Positions 7,036 through 16,328 of a stretch of DNA of 64,000 bases are shown here, in pieces. How positions within the stretch are numbered: position 1 is the first letter of the stretch; the number at the start of each line of letters is the position of its first letter. The notes beneath the pieces are model-generated. The model did not search any database. It was not told the DNA's origin and worked only from the letters and a program-made list of their open reading frames with translations. A program made the translations under genes and the position numbers. The stretch is from Algoriphagus machipongonensis. Lineage in GTDB: Bacteria > Bacteroidota > Bacteroidia > Cytophagales > Cyclobacteriaceae. The stretch spans positions 2,049,001-2,113,000 of the forward strand of contig NZ_CM001023.1 in assembly GCF_000166275.1 (NCBI RefSeq), read 5' to 3'.

Positions 7036-9693
7036 ATGGTAAATACTGAAAACACGTATAATCCTGACTTGATTAAAGCAGTTTCTTATTGGGATGTTTT
7101 TCGAAAGACTGGGCTGGTTTTTTTGTTTTTTCTAATAAGCTTAATAGCGCAGGCTCAGAGTTTATCTGATATTCAAAATCTTAGAGTAGACGATTTATCA
7201 GATGCTCAGCTAGAGCAATTGCTAAAAAGAGCTGAAGCAAATGGTTTGACTGTTAATCAGTTAGAGGCATTGGCAAGAGAAAGGGGCATGCCGGCAGTCG
7301 AAGCTGCTAAGCTTAGGCAGCGAATCAATGAATTGCAAATGACTGTGACTCCACAAAATGGAGAAGTTCCAGTTGGGTCAGGAAGATCGGTAAATGGGCT
7401 GGATGGCAGAGACATGTTTGATTCTATTCGAAGATCAGATCCATACTATGATCTCACTCCTACTCAAAAGAAGATTTTCGGCTATAAATTATTTCATAAT
7501 AGAGAATTGGATTTTAGTCCGAGTCTAAATTTACCTACTCCACAATCTTATGTAATCGGTGCAGACGACCAATTATTAATTGATGTTTACGGTGCTTCCC
7601 AGCAGTCATTTGATTTAAATGTGTCCCCTGAAGGTAGAGTGTTTTTGCCCAATATTGGGCCAATTCAGGTGGGAGGTTCAACAATTGAGGCAGCTACTGC
7701 AAGGATAAAAAGTTCTTTAGGAAGAATTTATTCGGGTTTAAATGGATCTAACCCAAACACATTTCTTCAAGTTCGTCTAGGAAATATCAGGTCAATTAAG
7801 GTGACGATGGTTGGAGAGTTAACAAAACCCGGAACCTATACGGTACCATCATTTGCGACAGTATTCAATGGCTTATATGCAGCTGGAGGTCCAAATGAAA
7901 ATGGCGCATTCCGGAATATCCAAGTTTATAGAGATAATAGATTGGTAGCCACAGTAGATATTTATGAGTTCTTATCTAAAGGGGAGCAAGGATCAAATAT
8001 CACATTGCAGGATAATGATGTAATCATCGTACCTCCTGTGCAAGCAAGAGTAGAAGTGATTGGTCCTGTAAGGAGAGAAGGCTTATTTGAAGTTAAGCCG
8101 GGTGAGCATTTAGATGATTTATATATCTATACTGGGGGGTTTGCCAGTCTTGCCTATACGGATCGTGTGACCATTAGAAGGATTGATGAAAATCAACGCA
8201 AAATACTTGATGTTTCTTCAGATCAGTTTGATAGCTTTTCCCTTGAAGATGGAGATGAAATATTAATTGGAGAAGCCTTAGATCGATTTAGCAACAGGGT
8301 TCAGATTACTGGTGCGGTAAATCGTCCTGGAGAGTATTCATTTGACGACGGTAAGCTCACGGTAAAAGGTCTATTGGAAAAAGCTCAAGGAGTCAAGCCT
8401 GAAGCTTTTACGAATAGAGCTACACTATATAGAACCAGTACAGATTTAACCTTGGGTGCAGAAACTTTAGATCTAAAAGGAATCTTAGAAGGTACAGCTG
8501 ATGATATTGTTCTGAAAAATGAGGATTTATTATTCATTCCTAGCAGATATGATATTCAAGAAGAATACTATGTTAAAATCTCAGGTGAAATAAATTCTCC
8601 AGGATCTTACCCCTTTGCATCTCAAATGACTGTGGGAGATCTCATTTTGAGATCTGGAGGTTTGTTAGAATCTGCTACAAATTCTTCTATTGAAATAGCC
8701 AGAAGAGTTAGGAATGCAGCTCCAGGAAAAATGGCTGAAATCAAAACCATTTCCATTGACCCAAACCTTCAATTGACGGCAGAAGAGAAAAATTTACCTT
8801 TAGAACCTTTTGATCATGTTTTCATTAGAAGGAGCCCAGGATTTGAAAGAGAACAAATAGTATCCCTTCAGGGTGAAGTTGTTTATCCAGGTGAGTTTGC
8901 CATATCAACGGCAAATGAGAGAATTTCAGATGTGATAAAAAGAGCTGGGGGACTTACAAATTTTGCCTATCCTAAGGGAGCGACTTTGATCCGGAGAACA
9001 GTATATTTTAAGGGGCCTACAGAAAAGGAATTGAAAGAGGAAACTTTAAAAGAAGTTCAGGAAAATCTTAATCCTGAAAAAAATAGAAGCATCAATGAAG
9101 CAGAGGGTCTTTTATATGAAAGAGTTTCGACAAAGCTTTCAAAAGCGGAACAGGAAAGAATGTTAAAAGAACAGGAAAAAGAACGCAATTTACTTTTCGA
9201 ATCTTCCAGTCCACGTGATACTTTATTTCAAGACTCGACTTTGAATGAAGTTAGGATTTCTGAACAGGATCTGGTGGGTATAGACTTAGAAAAAATAATG
9301 GCAAATCCTGGCTCTAAAGAAGATTTGTTTTTGATGGAAGGAGACATTATTCAGATTCCTAAAGAATTACAGACTGTAAGAATGGTTGGTGAGGTGCTTT
9401 TACCTACCACCAGTAGATACGATAAGAAAAACAGTCTAAAAAACTACATTTCAAAAGCGGGTGGCTTCTCTGAAGAGGCAAGAAAATCTAAAACCTATGT
9501 GGTTTATGCCAATGGTGATGCCAAGAGAACTCACAATTTCCTAGGTTTTCATTTCTATCCAGAGTTGGAGCCAGGAGCTGAAATTGTAGTACCCAAAAAA
9601 CCCAGAAGAAATAGACTTAATGCAGCAGGCTGGATAGGGTTAGCCTCTAGTTTAGCCACACTTGGGATCCTTGTGGATCGATTATTACAATAA
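7036..9693 (+). CDS. Multi-SLBB polysaccharide export protein (Wza-type, extended)
   Basis: From the ATG at 7036 the protein has 885 residues. It has a signal segment (hydrophobic stretch ending ISLIAQAQ), a helical N-terminal region, and a Poly_export domain around YVIGADDQLLIDVYG. Six SLBB-type repeats follow, each beginning with a pattern such as KVTMVGELTKPGTY, RVEVIGPV, RVQITGAV, YVKISGEI, IVSLQGEV and TVRMVGEV. A hydrophobic segment lies at the C terminus. It is much longer than E. coli Wza (about 380 residues) but typical of Bacteroidota. It should form the periplasmic/outer-membrane conduit for the polysaccharide made by unit 1, working with the Wzz-like protein at 16329. A GTG at 6991 would add 15 residues but overlaps the conserved leader element. 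Confidence 0.9.
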   Translation: MVNTENTYNPDLIKAVSYWDVFRKTGLVFLFFLISLIAQAQSLSDIQNLRVDDLSDAQLEQLLKRAEANGLTVNQLEALARERGMPAVEAAKLRQRINELQMTVTPQNGEVPVGSGRSVNGLDGRDMFDSIRRSDPYYDLTPTQKKIFGYKLFHNRELDFSPSLNLPTPQSYVIGADDQLLIDVYGASQQSFDLNVSPEGRVFLPNIGPIQVGGSTIEAATARIKSSLGRIYSGLNGSNPNTFLQVRLGNIRSIKVTMVGELTKPGTYTVPSFATVFNGLYAAGGPNENGAFRNIQVYRDNRLVATVDIYEFLSKGEQGSNITLQDNDVIIVPPVQARVEVIGPVRREGLFEVKPGEHLDDLYIYTGGFASLAYTDRVTIRRIDENQRKILDVSSDQFDSFSLEDGDEILIGEALDRFSNRVQITGAVNRPGEYSFDDGKLTVKGLLEKAQGVKPEAFTNRATLYRTSTDLTLGAETLDLKGILEGTADDIVLKNEDLLFIPSRYDIQEEYYVKISGEINSPGSYPFASQMTVGDLILRSGGLLESATNSSIEIARRVRNAAPGKMAEIKTISIDPNLQLTAEEKNLPLEPFDHVFIRRSPGFEREQIVSLQGEVVYPGEFAISTANERISDVIKRAGGLTNFAYPKGATLIRRTVYFKGPTEKELKEETLKEVQENLNPEKNRSINEAEGLLYERVSTKLSKAEQERMLKEQEKERNLLFESSSPRDTLFQDSTLNEVRISEQDLVGIDLEKIMANPGSKEDLFLMEGDIIQIPKELQTVRMVGEVLLPTTSRYDKKNSLKNYISKAGGFSEEARKSKTYVVYANGDAKRTHNFLGFHFYPELEPGAEIVVPKKPRRNRLNAAGWIGLASSLATLGILVDRLLQ

Positions 9694-9712
9694 TTACTAA
9701 CAACAAAATTTT

Positions 9713-11032
9713 ATGAAAATCGCAGTAGTAGGTACGGGTTATGTTGGCTTGGTATCTGGAGCATGTTTTGCTGATGTAGGGATCGAAGTGACATGTGTCG
9801 ATATCGATCAGAAAAAAATCGAAAAGCTTAAAAATGGCATTATGCCGATATACGAACCAGGTTTGGAAGAAATTGTGGTTCGAAACTATAAGAGCGGAAG
9901 ATTAAATTTTAGCACTGACTTAGGTGAGGCAATCCAAGGGGCCTCAGTAGCTTTTATTGCAGTAGGTACACCTCCTGGTGAAGACGGCTCTGCAGACCTT
10001 AAGTATGTACTGGCTGTAGCCGATGAAATTGGTCAAAAGATGACGGATTACATCGTAGTGGCGACAAAGAGTACTGTCCCGGTTACCACTGGTGAGAAAG
10101 TTAGAGGTGCAATTAAAAATGCCTTAGATAAAAGAGGTTCAGACCTTCCTTTTGCTGTAGCTTCTAATCCGGAATTCTTGAAAGAAGGAGCTGCGGTAGA
10201 GGATTTCTTAAAGCCTGATAGAATTGTAATCGGTGTTGATGATGAAAGAGCTGAAGAAATCATGAAGCGATTATATAAGCCATTTCAATTAAGTGGAGAG
10301 CGAATTATCTACATGGATATTCCTTCTGCTGAAATGACGAAATATGCCGCAAATTCTATGTTGGCAACTAAAATTTCTTTCATGAATGACATCGCAAACC
10401 TATGTGAAAAAGTAGGGGCAGACGCCAATATGGTTAGGAAGGGAATTGGATCAGATCCTAGAATTGGGAATAAGTTCATCTATCCTGGGGTAGGCTATGG
10501 AGGTTCTTGTTTTCCTAAAGATGTGAAAGCAATCATCAAAACTGCCAAGCAATATGGATATGACTTAAGAGTTCTTCAAGCTGTGGAAGATGTTAATGAT
10601 GATCAAAAACATGTGTTGGCAAATAAGGTTAAAGCACATTTCGGTGAGGATTTATCGGGTATGACATTTGCAATGTGGGGACTTAGCTTCAAACCAAATA
10701 CAGATGACATGAGAGAAGCACCTGCGGGTGTGATTATCGATGAATTAAGGGCTGCTGGTGCCACTGTAAAAGCTTATGATCCTGTAGCAATGGAAGAAGC
10801 AAAAGAGCATTATCTTTTTGATAAGGTAACGTATTGCAATGACGCATATGATGCTTTAGTTGATGCAGATGCCCTTCTTTTGGTGACAGAGTGGTCGGAG
10901 TTTAGGATTCCTAGCTGGGAAGTTGTCGGAAAGCTGTTGAAGAATAAATTAATCTTTGACGGAAGAAATATTTATGATAAAAAATATTTGAAAACCTTAG
11001 GTTTTGAGGTTTACAATATTGGAACTAAGTAA
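9713..11032 (+). CDS. ugd: UDP-glucose 6-dehydrogenase
   Basis: A 439-residue NAD-dependent nucleotide-sugar dehydrogenase. The Rossmann motif GTGYVGLVSGACFAD is at the N terminus, the substrate-binding helix region AEMTKYAANSMLATKISFMN lies mid-protein, and the catalytic Cys266 sits in GYGGSCFPKD. The signature ACFADVG and the overall length match UDP-glucose dehydrogenases rather than the UDP-HexNAc type encoded at 23997. The product UDP-glucuronate would supply uronic acid for the polysaccharide. It lies 19 bp after the export gene and is followed by a long hairpin at 11039-11069. Confidence 0.9.
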   Translation: MKIAVVGTGYVGLVSGACFADVGIEVTCVDIDQKKIEKLKNGIMPIYEPGLEEIVVRNYKSGRLNFSTDLGEAIQGASVAFIAVGTPPGEDGSADLKYVLAVADEIGQKMTDYIVVATKSTVPVTTGEKVRGAIKNALDKRGSDLPFAVASNPEFLKEGAAVEDFLKPDRIVIGVDDERAEEIMKRLYKPFQLSGERIIYMDIPSAEMTKYAANSMLATKISFMNDIANLCEKVGADANMVRKGIGSDPRIGNKFIYPGVGYGGSCFPKDVKAIIKTAKQYGYDLRVLQAVEDVNDDQKHVLANKVKAHFGEDLSGMTFAMWGLSFKPNTDDMREAPAGVIIDELRAAGATVKAYDPVAMEEAKEHYLFDKVTYCNDAYDALVDADALLLVTEWSEFRIPSWEVVGKLLKNKLIFDGRNIYDKKYLKTLGFEVYNIGTK

Positions 11033-11038
11033 TTTAAT

Positions 11039-11069
11039 TATGCCCTTGAGTAATAGGCTCAAGGGCATA
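11039..11069 (+). repeat. Intra-operon hairpin, 12-bp perfect stem
   Basis: TATGCCCTTGAG (11039-11050) pairs perfectly with CTCAAGGGCATA (11058-11069) around a 7-nt loop. No T run follows directly, so it is not a standard intrinsic terminator. It sits between ugd and the NeuD-like gene and may modulate read-through or mRNA stability. Confidence 0.7.
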
Positions 11070-11094
11070 ACTATGTTTTGACCAATTTTAAAAG

Positions 11095-11739
11095 ATGGTT
11101 GTTTTAGGTGCTGGAGGACATGGGTTAGAGGTTAAGGCTTCTTTGATTCAGATGGGGATTCCCCAGTCTGAAATTTATTTTTTTGATGATAATTTAGAAA
11201 AAAAGAATAATCATCCTGATGGAGAGTCATTGATATTAGGTGAGAAAAAATTAAAAGAAGTTTTACAGAAAGACTCTCGATTTGTTTTAGGGGTAGGAAA
11301 TCCATTGTTTCGGAAGGCGCTCTTTGAGAAATCCATTGCTTTAGGAGGTACTCATATTGGAGTAAAAGGTGAATTCATAATCAACCAGAGTTATTCCAAA
11401 CATATTTTTGATCTTTTTCCTTATGTTTTTTTGGGCCCTGAAACAAGGGTAGGGAAAGGAGTTTTGATCAATACTAGGGCCCATGTACACCATGACTGTG
11501 AGGTTGGAGATTTTAGTGAAATAGGTCCCGGAGCAATGTTATTGGGAGGGTCTAAAATTGGGACACTCTGCAGAATTGGAGCAGGTGCAGTTATTCTTCC
11601 GGGTGTAACTATAGGTGATCGAGTAGTGGTTGGAGCAGGAGCCGTAGTTACTAAGGATCAAGGTGATGCTAGAACATTAGTTGGGATTCCTGCTAGAATA
11701 AAATCAATCGATAGTTTCAAGGACAAAAGCTCAACATAA
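11095..11739 (+). CDS. NeuD/PglD-family sugar O- or N-acyltransferase
   Basis: The 214-residue protein has an N-terminal Rossmann-like sugar-nucleotide-binding part (VVLGAGGHGLEV) and a C-terminal left-handed beta-helix built of hexapeptide repeats (for example GVLINTRAHVHHDCEVGDFSEIG and IGAGAVILPGVTIGDRVVVG). The histidine pair in the HVHHDCEVG stretch corresponds to the catalytic region of PglD/NeuD enzymes. These transfer acetyl groups from acetyl-CoA to UDP-amino sugars or sialic acids. The start is fixed by an in-frame stop just upstream (11089-11091). NeuB and NeuC homologues lie 44 kb downstream, so a sialate link is possible, but acylation of another sugar of unit 1 is equally likely. 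Confidence 0.8.
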   Translation: MVVLGAGGHGLEVKASLIQMGIPQSEIYFFDDNLEKKNNHPDGESLILGEKKLKEVLQKDSRFVLGVGNPLFRKALFEKSIALGGTHIGVKGEFIINQSYSKHIFDLFPYVFLGPETRVGKGVLINTRAHVHHDCEVGDFSEIGPGAMLLGGSKIGTLCRIGAGAVILPGVTIGDRVVVGAGAVVTKDQGDARTLVGIPARIKSIDSFKDKSST

Positions 11740-11740
11740 G

Positions 11741-13195
11741 TTGAAAAGTCATAAGAAAAGTATTTTATCTGGTGTATTCTGGAATTCTGTTCAAGTTGTA
11801 GTGAACAAGTCTTTCAGTTTCATCATTAAGCTTGTTCTAGCGAGATTATTATTTCCAGATGAGTTTGGGTTGGTTGGAATGGCTTTGGTCTTTACTAGTT
11901 TCATTGAAGTATTCAATGATCTTGGCTTTGGTGCCGCACTAGTTCAAAAAAAGGATTCCAAACTTTCACCTGAGCATTTTGATACAGCTTTTTGGACAGG
12001 GGTTGGCTGGTCATTTATCATGTATTTATTTATGGTTTTTGTGGTAAGTCCTTTTGCTGCAGATTTTTATGAGGAACCTGTTCTAGAAAAAATTATACCT
12101 GTTCTCTCGCTTGGGATTTTATCAAGCCCAATTAACTTAGTTCATAAATCTATTTTATTAAAGTCTTTAAATTTTAAAAAAATAGCATTTATAGAAAATG
12201 CTTCATCTATCACCTCAGGTGTATTATCTCTGATATTGGCATTTAGCGGAGCTGGAGTTTGGTCTTTGGTTTTTAATTCACTAGCTACATTTATCATTGC
12301 AATCCCTCTATACTTCAAAGCAACGAATTGGTTTCCGAAAATCAGATGGTCTGAAAAAGCCTTTAAAGATATTTTCGGTTTCGGTATTTATACTACAGGT
12401 ACAAACCTTTCAAATAACTTGATAAACAAAGCCGATTATTTATTGATTGGTAAGGTGCTTAGCGCAAGTTCTTTGGGAGCTTATACTTTAGCATTTGTAT
12501 TGACAGATACTTTTAGGAGTCAGTTGATGTCAGTCATGAATAAAGTTATGTATCCGATCTATGGTAAGGCGCAAGATGATAAAGACTCAATAAAGCGATA
12601 TTATTTAAATGTGGTGAAATATAATAGCTTGATAATAAACCCAATTATGGCTGTATTATTTGTCCTTGCTTCACCCATTATTATCAATTTATTTGGGGAA
12701 AAATGGATAGAAACTATAATCCCTTTAAAAATAATTTCCCTTTCCGTAATTTTTCACATGATGGTCAATAGCAATACTGTGCTAATCAGAGGAATGGGAA
12801 AAGTAAAGTTGGAATTTATGATTCAATTTTTAAAATCAGTTTTTATTTTTCTTCCAGCTATTGCTTTTGGTGTTTTCTATTATGGCTTGATTGGTGCTGC
12901 GTATGCAATTTTGTTCAACAAAATAATGAGCGTATTAATTGCCCAAATTTATCTCAAAAAATTAGTAGGGATTGATTACAAAGATTTGTTTGAATCGTTA
13001 AAAGTAACTTTGGCAGGTATCATTGTATCCATTGGCCTTGGGTTATTTTTATTCCAGGTATTGGGTCTAAGCTTTATTTTTTGTGGAATTTTTATGCTCG
13101 CCTCATATGCTGGAATAGTTTGGTTGTTCATTGGTAATGAACTTAAAAACCAATACAAAGAAATAAGATTAAGTAAATCAGTTTCGTATAAATGA
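11741..13195 (+). CDS. Wzx-type lipopolysaccharide/EPS flippase (MOP superfamily)
   Basis: A 484-residue integral membrane protein with about 12-14 hydrophobic helices. Its N terminus (SGVFWNSVQVVVNKSFSF, then LARLLFPDEFGLVGMALVF) is typical of the WzxC/MOP polysaccharide transporter family. It would flip undecaprenyl-linked repeat units to the periplasmic face for Wzy polymerisation. The start is a TTG one base after the preceding stop; no ATG is available nearby. It overlaps the next gene by 4 bp (ATGA), indicating translational coupling. Unit 2 has no Wzx but an ABC transporter instead. Confidence 0.88.
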   Translation: MKSHKKSILSGVFWNSVQVVVNKSFSFIIKLVLARLLFPDEFGLVGMALVFTSFIEVFNDLGFGAALVQKKDSKLSPEHFDTAFWTGVGWSFIMYLFMVFVVSPFAADFYEEPVLEKIIPVLSLGILSSPINLVHKSILLKSLNFKKIAFIENASSITSGVLSLILAFSGAGVWSLVFNSLATFIIAIPLYFKATNWFPKIRWSEKAFKDIFGFGIYTTGTNLSNNLINKADYLLIGKVLSASSLGAYTLAFVLTDTFRSQLMSVMNKVMYPIYGKAQDDKDSIKRYYLNVVKYNSLIINPIMAVLFVLASPIIINLFGEKWIETIIPLKIISLSVIFHMMVNSNTVLIRGMGKVKLEFMIQFLKSVFIFLPAIAFGVFYYGLIGAAYAILFNKIMSVLIAQIYLKKLVGIDYKDLFESLKVTLAGIIVSIGLGLFLFQVLGLSFIFCGIFMLASYAGIVWLFIGNELKNQYKEIRLSKSVSYK

Positions 13196-14250
13196 TAGGA
13201 AAAGTCATTAGGAGGATCAGGTCCGAAAAAGACAAATTGGTCAAGAAGAAAATGCCATTCTGGTTTTATAAATCCAGATTTTGGTCTGGGATTTATTATG
13301 CGATTTTCCACTCAGGATTCCAGAGAGAAGCAAAAGCAGTATTGGCAGGAAAGGTAAAACACTTGCGTGATTCCCAATATGATAAGGCAAACTATTTTAT
13401 GCTTGTTCGAAATACTCATCGATTGGAAAAAGGACTTTTGATGAGGCCTAGAAGAGATGTTTTTGCTGTTGAATACCTTAGAGAAACTGTGGATTGCTAT
13501 TTAGGTGTTATGGCTAAGTCAAAAGAAAAGAAACATGGAAATCAAGTTAAATGGTTTACAGATGTTATTTCCGAGTATTTTGAGGTAGTAAAATCTCATC
13601 CGATTGTGGATAAAGAGAAAGAGCGGTTTTTAACTTTTAGAAATACACTCAAAAAAAACGAGGTATGTGAAGAGGCTTCAATACCATATCATCGGGTTTT
13701 AGAGAATTATTCTACGATTTCTTACGATGAGTTCCATAAATTAAATAAACAAAGAAGATCAGTCCGTTGGTTTTTGGATAAGCCAGTTCCTAGGGAATTG
13801 ATTGATAAAGCAATTTTATCTGCGATACAAGCACCAAGTGCCTGTAATAGGCAACCCTTTACCTTTAGGGTATTTGATCAAAAAGATTTGGTTGAGGAAG
13901 CAGTGAAGTTTCCAATGGGAACAAAAGGGTACGCACATTCTATTCAGACATTTATAGTGGTTGTAGGACATTTGGATGCATATTTTGATGAAAGAGATAG
14001 ACATCTTATATACATCGACGCTTCTCTTGCTAATATGTCATTAATGTTGGCACTAGAGACTTTAGGTCTTTCTAGCTGTCCAATCAACTGGCCAGACATT
14101 GAAGAGAGAGAACAAAAGATTTCAAATTTTTTAAAGTTGAATGAATTTGATAGGCCAGTGATGTGTATTGGGGTTGGATATCCAGACCCTGATGGAAAAG
14201 TTGCTTTTTCAGAAAAAAGAGAATTGGATATGATAAGGAAATACAATTAA
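13192..14250 (+). CDS. Nitroreductase-family protein with long N-terminal extension
   Basis: The 352-residue protein has a nitroreductase (FMN-dependent) domain in its second half, from about residue 180. Visible are RRSVRWFLDKPVP with the Arg-Arg-Ser FMN contact, APSACNRQPFTFRVF, and the later ALETLGLSSCPINWPD. The first 175 or so residues are rich in charged residues and unlike the compact single-domain nitroreductases. Such extended proteins occur in polysaccharide clusters next to pyruvyl transferases, as here (next gene 1 bp away). The reaction is unknown; a redox modification of a sugar or of a cofactor is a guess. It overlaps the flippase gene by 4 bp. Confidence 0.8.
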   Translation: MIGKVIRRIRSEKDKLVKKKMPFWFYKSRFWSGIYYAIFHSGFQREAKAVLAGKVKHLRDSQYDKANYFMLVRNTHRLEKGLLMRPRRDVFAVEYLRETVDCYLGVMAKSKEKKHGNQVKWFTDVISEYFEVVKSHPIVDKEKERFLTFRNTLKKNEVCEEASIPYHRVLENYSTISYDEFHKLNKQRRSVRWFLDKPVPRELIDKAILSAIQAPSACNRQPFTFRVFDQKDLVEEAVKFPMGTKGYAHSIQTFIVVVGHLDAYFDERDRHLIYIDASLANMSLMLALETLGLSSCPINWPDIEEREQKISNFLKLNEFDRPVMCIGVGYPDPDGKVAFSEKRELDMIRKYN

Positions 14251-14251
14251 G

Positions 14252-15394
14252 ATGTTTATTGAATTAAGAGGTGTTGAGTTCGTCAACAAAGGAGCTGAAT
14301 TAATGCTTCATGCAATTATGCAGGAAGTAAAAAAAAGAATTCCAGAAGCACAATTTGTAATGGAAGCGGGTTCGCGTACTCCTAATGAAAAGTTAATCAG
14401 TCATGGGATTTTTAGAAAGGTTAAATTTTCAAAATTAGGATGGAATATTTCACCCTTGATTGACATCATGCCCAAATCTGCTAAAAGGTCAAAAAACCTT
14501 GTGTCAGAGAATGAAATTCATGCTGTCCTAGATGGTTCTGGGTTTGCTTTTGGAGACAAATGGGGAGCGAAGAAAGCTGGAGAAAGGTCTGCTGATCACA
14601 TTCAAAAATGGAAAAAAGCAGGTAAAAAAGTAATTTTATTACCTCAGGCATTTGGTCCTTTTGAAAAATTGGATTTACAGTCCAAAATGAAAACAATTTT
14701 GGAAAATGCAGACCTTGTATTTGCCCGAGATGTGCAATCTTATCAATTTTTAAAAGAGATCGAAGATTTAGGAAATCTGAGGCAATCACCAGACTTTACT
14801 AATCTTGTTTTAGGCATTAAGCCTGATAACAAAGATGAGTTTGCGACCAAAATTGCAATAGTTCCTAATCAGAAAATGATGGAAACTCCGGATTCTGAGA
14901 AAAATGCGCAATACCCATCGTACCTTGCCGCTTTGATCCAAAAATTGCAAAATGCTGGAGAAAAACCATTCTTTTTGATCCATGAGAGCAGAAAAGACGG
15001 GGAGATAGCTCAAAAAGTAAATGATTTGCTTCAGGAAAAGCTAGAGGTAGTAAAAGAGGAAAATCCGCTGAAGGTGAAAGGAATAATAGGTTCATGTAAA
15101 GCTGTAGTTACATCTCGATTCCATGGTTTAGTAAGTGCCTTAGCCCAAGGAGTTCCGAGTCTATCAACTGGATGGAGTCATAAATATCAAGAACTGCTTA
15201 AGGATTATGATTATTTAGAAGGATTATGTGAGGTCTCGTTAGAGGAAGAGTTTTTGAAGTCTAAATCAGATCTAATTTTATTAGAAAGTAAAAGAGAGTC
15301 TACAAAGGAAAAATTAAGTTTAAATTCTTCAATCCAAAAGGCGAAATCGACTAAAATGTGGGATGAAGTCTGTGAAAAATTACAAGTTAGCTAA
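14252..15394 (+). CDS. Polysaccharide pyruvyl transferase family protein
   Basis: A 380-residue protein of the CsaB/WcaK pyruvyl transferase family. It begins IELRGVEFVNKGAELMLHA, the family N-terminal motif, and has VLLPQAFGPF and VFARDVQSYQFL in the middle. It ends with TSRFHGLVSALAQGVPSL, which contains the conserved Arg-Phe-His-Gly. These enzymes add a pyruvate ketal from phosphoenolpyruvate to sugars, giving a negative charge. The reading frame directly follows the nitroreductase gene and is followed immediately by a glycosyltransferase gene. Confidence 0.85.
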   Translation: MFIELRGVEFVNKGAELMLHAIMQEVKKRIPEAQFVMEAGSRTPNEKLISHGIFRKVKFSKLGWNISPLIDIMPKSAKRSKNLVSENEIHAVLDGSGFAFGDKWGAKKAGERSADHIQKWKKAGKKVILLPQAFGPFEKLDLQSKMKTILENADLVFARDVQSYQFLKEIEDLGNLRQSPDFTNLVLGIKPDNKDEFATKIAIVPNQKMMETPDSEKNAQYPSYLAALIQKLQNAGEKPFFLIHESRKDGEIAQKVNDLLQEKLEVVKEENPLKVKGIIGSCKAVVTSRFHGLVSALAQGVPSLSTGWSHKYQELLKDYDYLEGLCEVSLEEEFLKSKSDLILLESKRESTKEKLSLNSSIQKAKSTKMWDEVCEKLQVS

Positions 15395-16258
15395 ATGATG
15401 ATTTCGGTAATCATACCGGTATACAAAAATTGGGATTTGTTAGCAATCTGTTTAAAGTCCTTAGCTGATCAGACTTTTCCTCAAAACCAGTTTGAAATTG
15501 TCCTTGTAAATAATGATCCGAAATCAGGAATTCCCGAAAATTTCAATTTACCTTCTAATACTAGAGTAATTAATCAAATGTTGCCAGGGTCTTATTCAGC
15601 CCGTAATAAGGGAATGATTGATGCAAAAGGTGAGGTATTTGTTTTTACAGATTCGGATTGCATCCCTGAATTAAATTGGCTTGAAAAAGGAATGGATTTG
15701 ATTTCATCCGGATATGATTTGGTTGGAGGAGAAATGAATCTTTTTAAGCCAGAAGGAGGGGGGGATTTAGCATATATTTATGAATCTAGGTTTGGTTTTA
15801 ATCAGAGGAGAAATGTGTTGGAAAAAGGCCAAAGTATAACAGCCAATTTGTTTTGCAAAAAAGAAGTAGTTAATACTGTTGGGCCTTTTCCCGAAGATTT
15901 AATGTCAGGAGGAGATTTTGTTTGGACTCAAAAAGCTACTTCCTCTGGATTTAGGATAGCTTTTGGGGAAGATGTCATAGTAAAACATCCTAGTAGAAAA
16001 AGTATAAGTGAGTTAGTAAAAAAGAAAAAGCGTACGATAGGAGGTATGTATACTAGGTTTTATAAATCCTACTCTCCTTTACAAAAGCTTCGTTTTTCAA
16101 TATTTTTCATTCGACCTCACCTTTCAATATTTACTTATAAAGGGCTGAGTATCATGGAAAAAACAAAGCTTTTTTTTGCAACTTGGTATGTTGAATGTGT
16201 GGGGATGAAAGAAATGCTACTGTTAGACTTTAATAAAAAATCAGCAGAAAGATCTTAA
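15395..16258 (+). CDS. Glycosyltransferase family 2 (ExoM-like)
   Basis: The 287-residue protein has the GT-A fold of family 2: VIIPVYKNWDLL at the start, VLVNNDP for nucleotide binding, and the metal-binding FTDSDCIPE. The acceptor region MSGGDFVWTQKATSSGF follows. It should act on the cytoplasmic face, adding one sugar to the lipid-linked repeat unit. It is clearly related to the product at 21119 (shared PGSY-AARNKG, TDSDCIP, VTANL and GGD motifs), suggesting duplication inside unit 1. Donor and linkage cannot be predicted. A 70-bp gap without a clear signal follows. Confidence 0.88.
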   Translation: MMISVIIPVYKNWDLLAICLKSLADQTFPQNQFEIVLVNNDPKSGIPENFNLPSNTRVINQMLPGSYSARNKGMIDAKGEVFVFTDSDCIPELNWLEKGMDLISSGYDLVGGEMNLFKPEGGGDLAYIYESRFGFNQRRNVLEKGQSITANLFCKKEVVNTVGPFPEDLMSGGDFVWTQKATSSGFRIAFGEDVIVKHPSRKSISELVKKKKRTIGGMYTRFYKSYSPLQKLRFSIFFIRPHLSIFTYKGLSIMEKTKLFFATWYVECVGMKEMLLLDFNKKSAERS

Positions 16259-16328
16259 ATATTCATTTGTTTTGGACCTAAATTGAAACCATGGATAAGG
16301 TATTAGATAGAAAACTTGATTTAATTCA

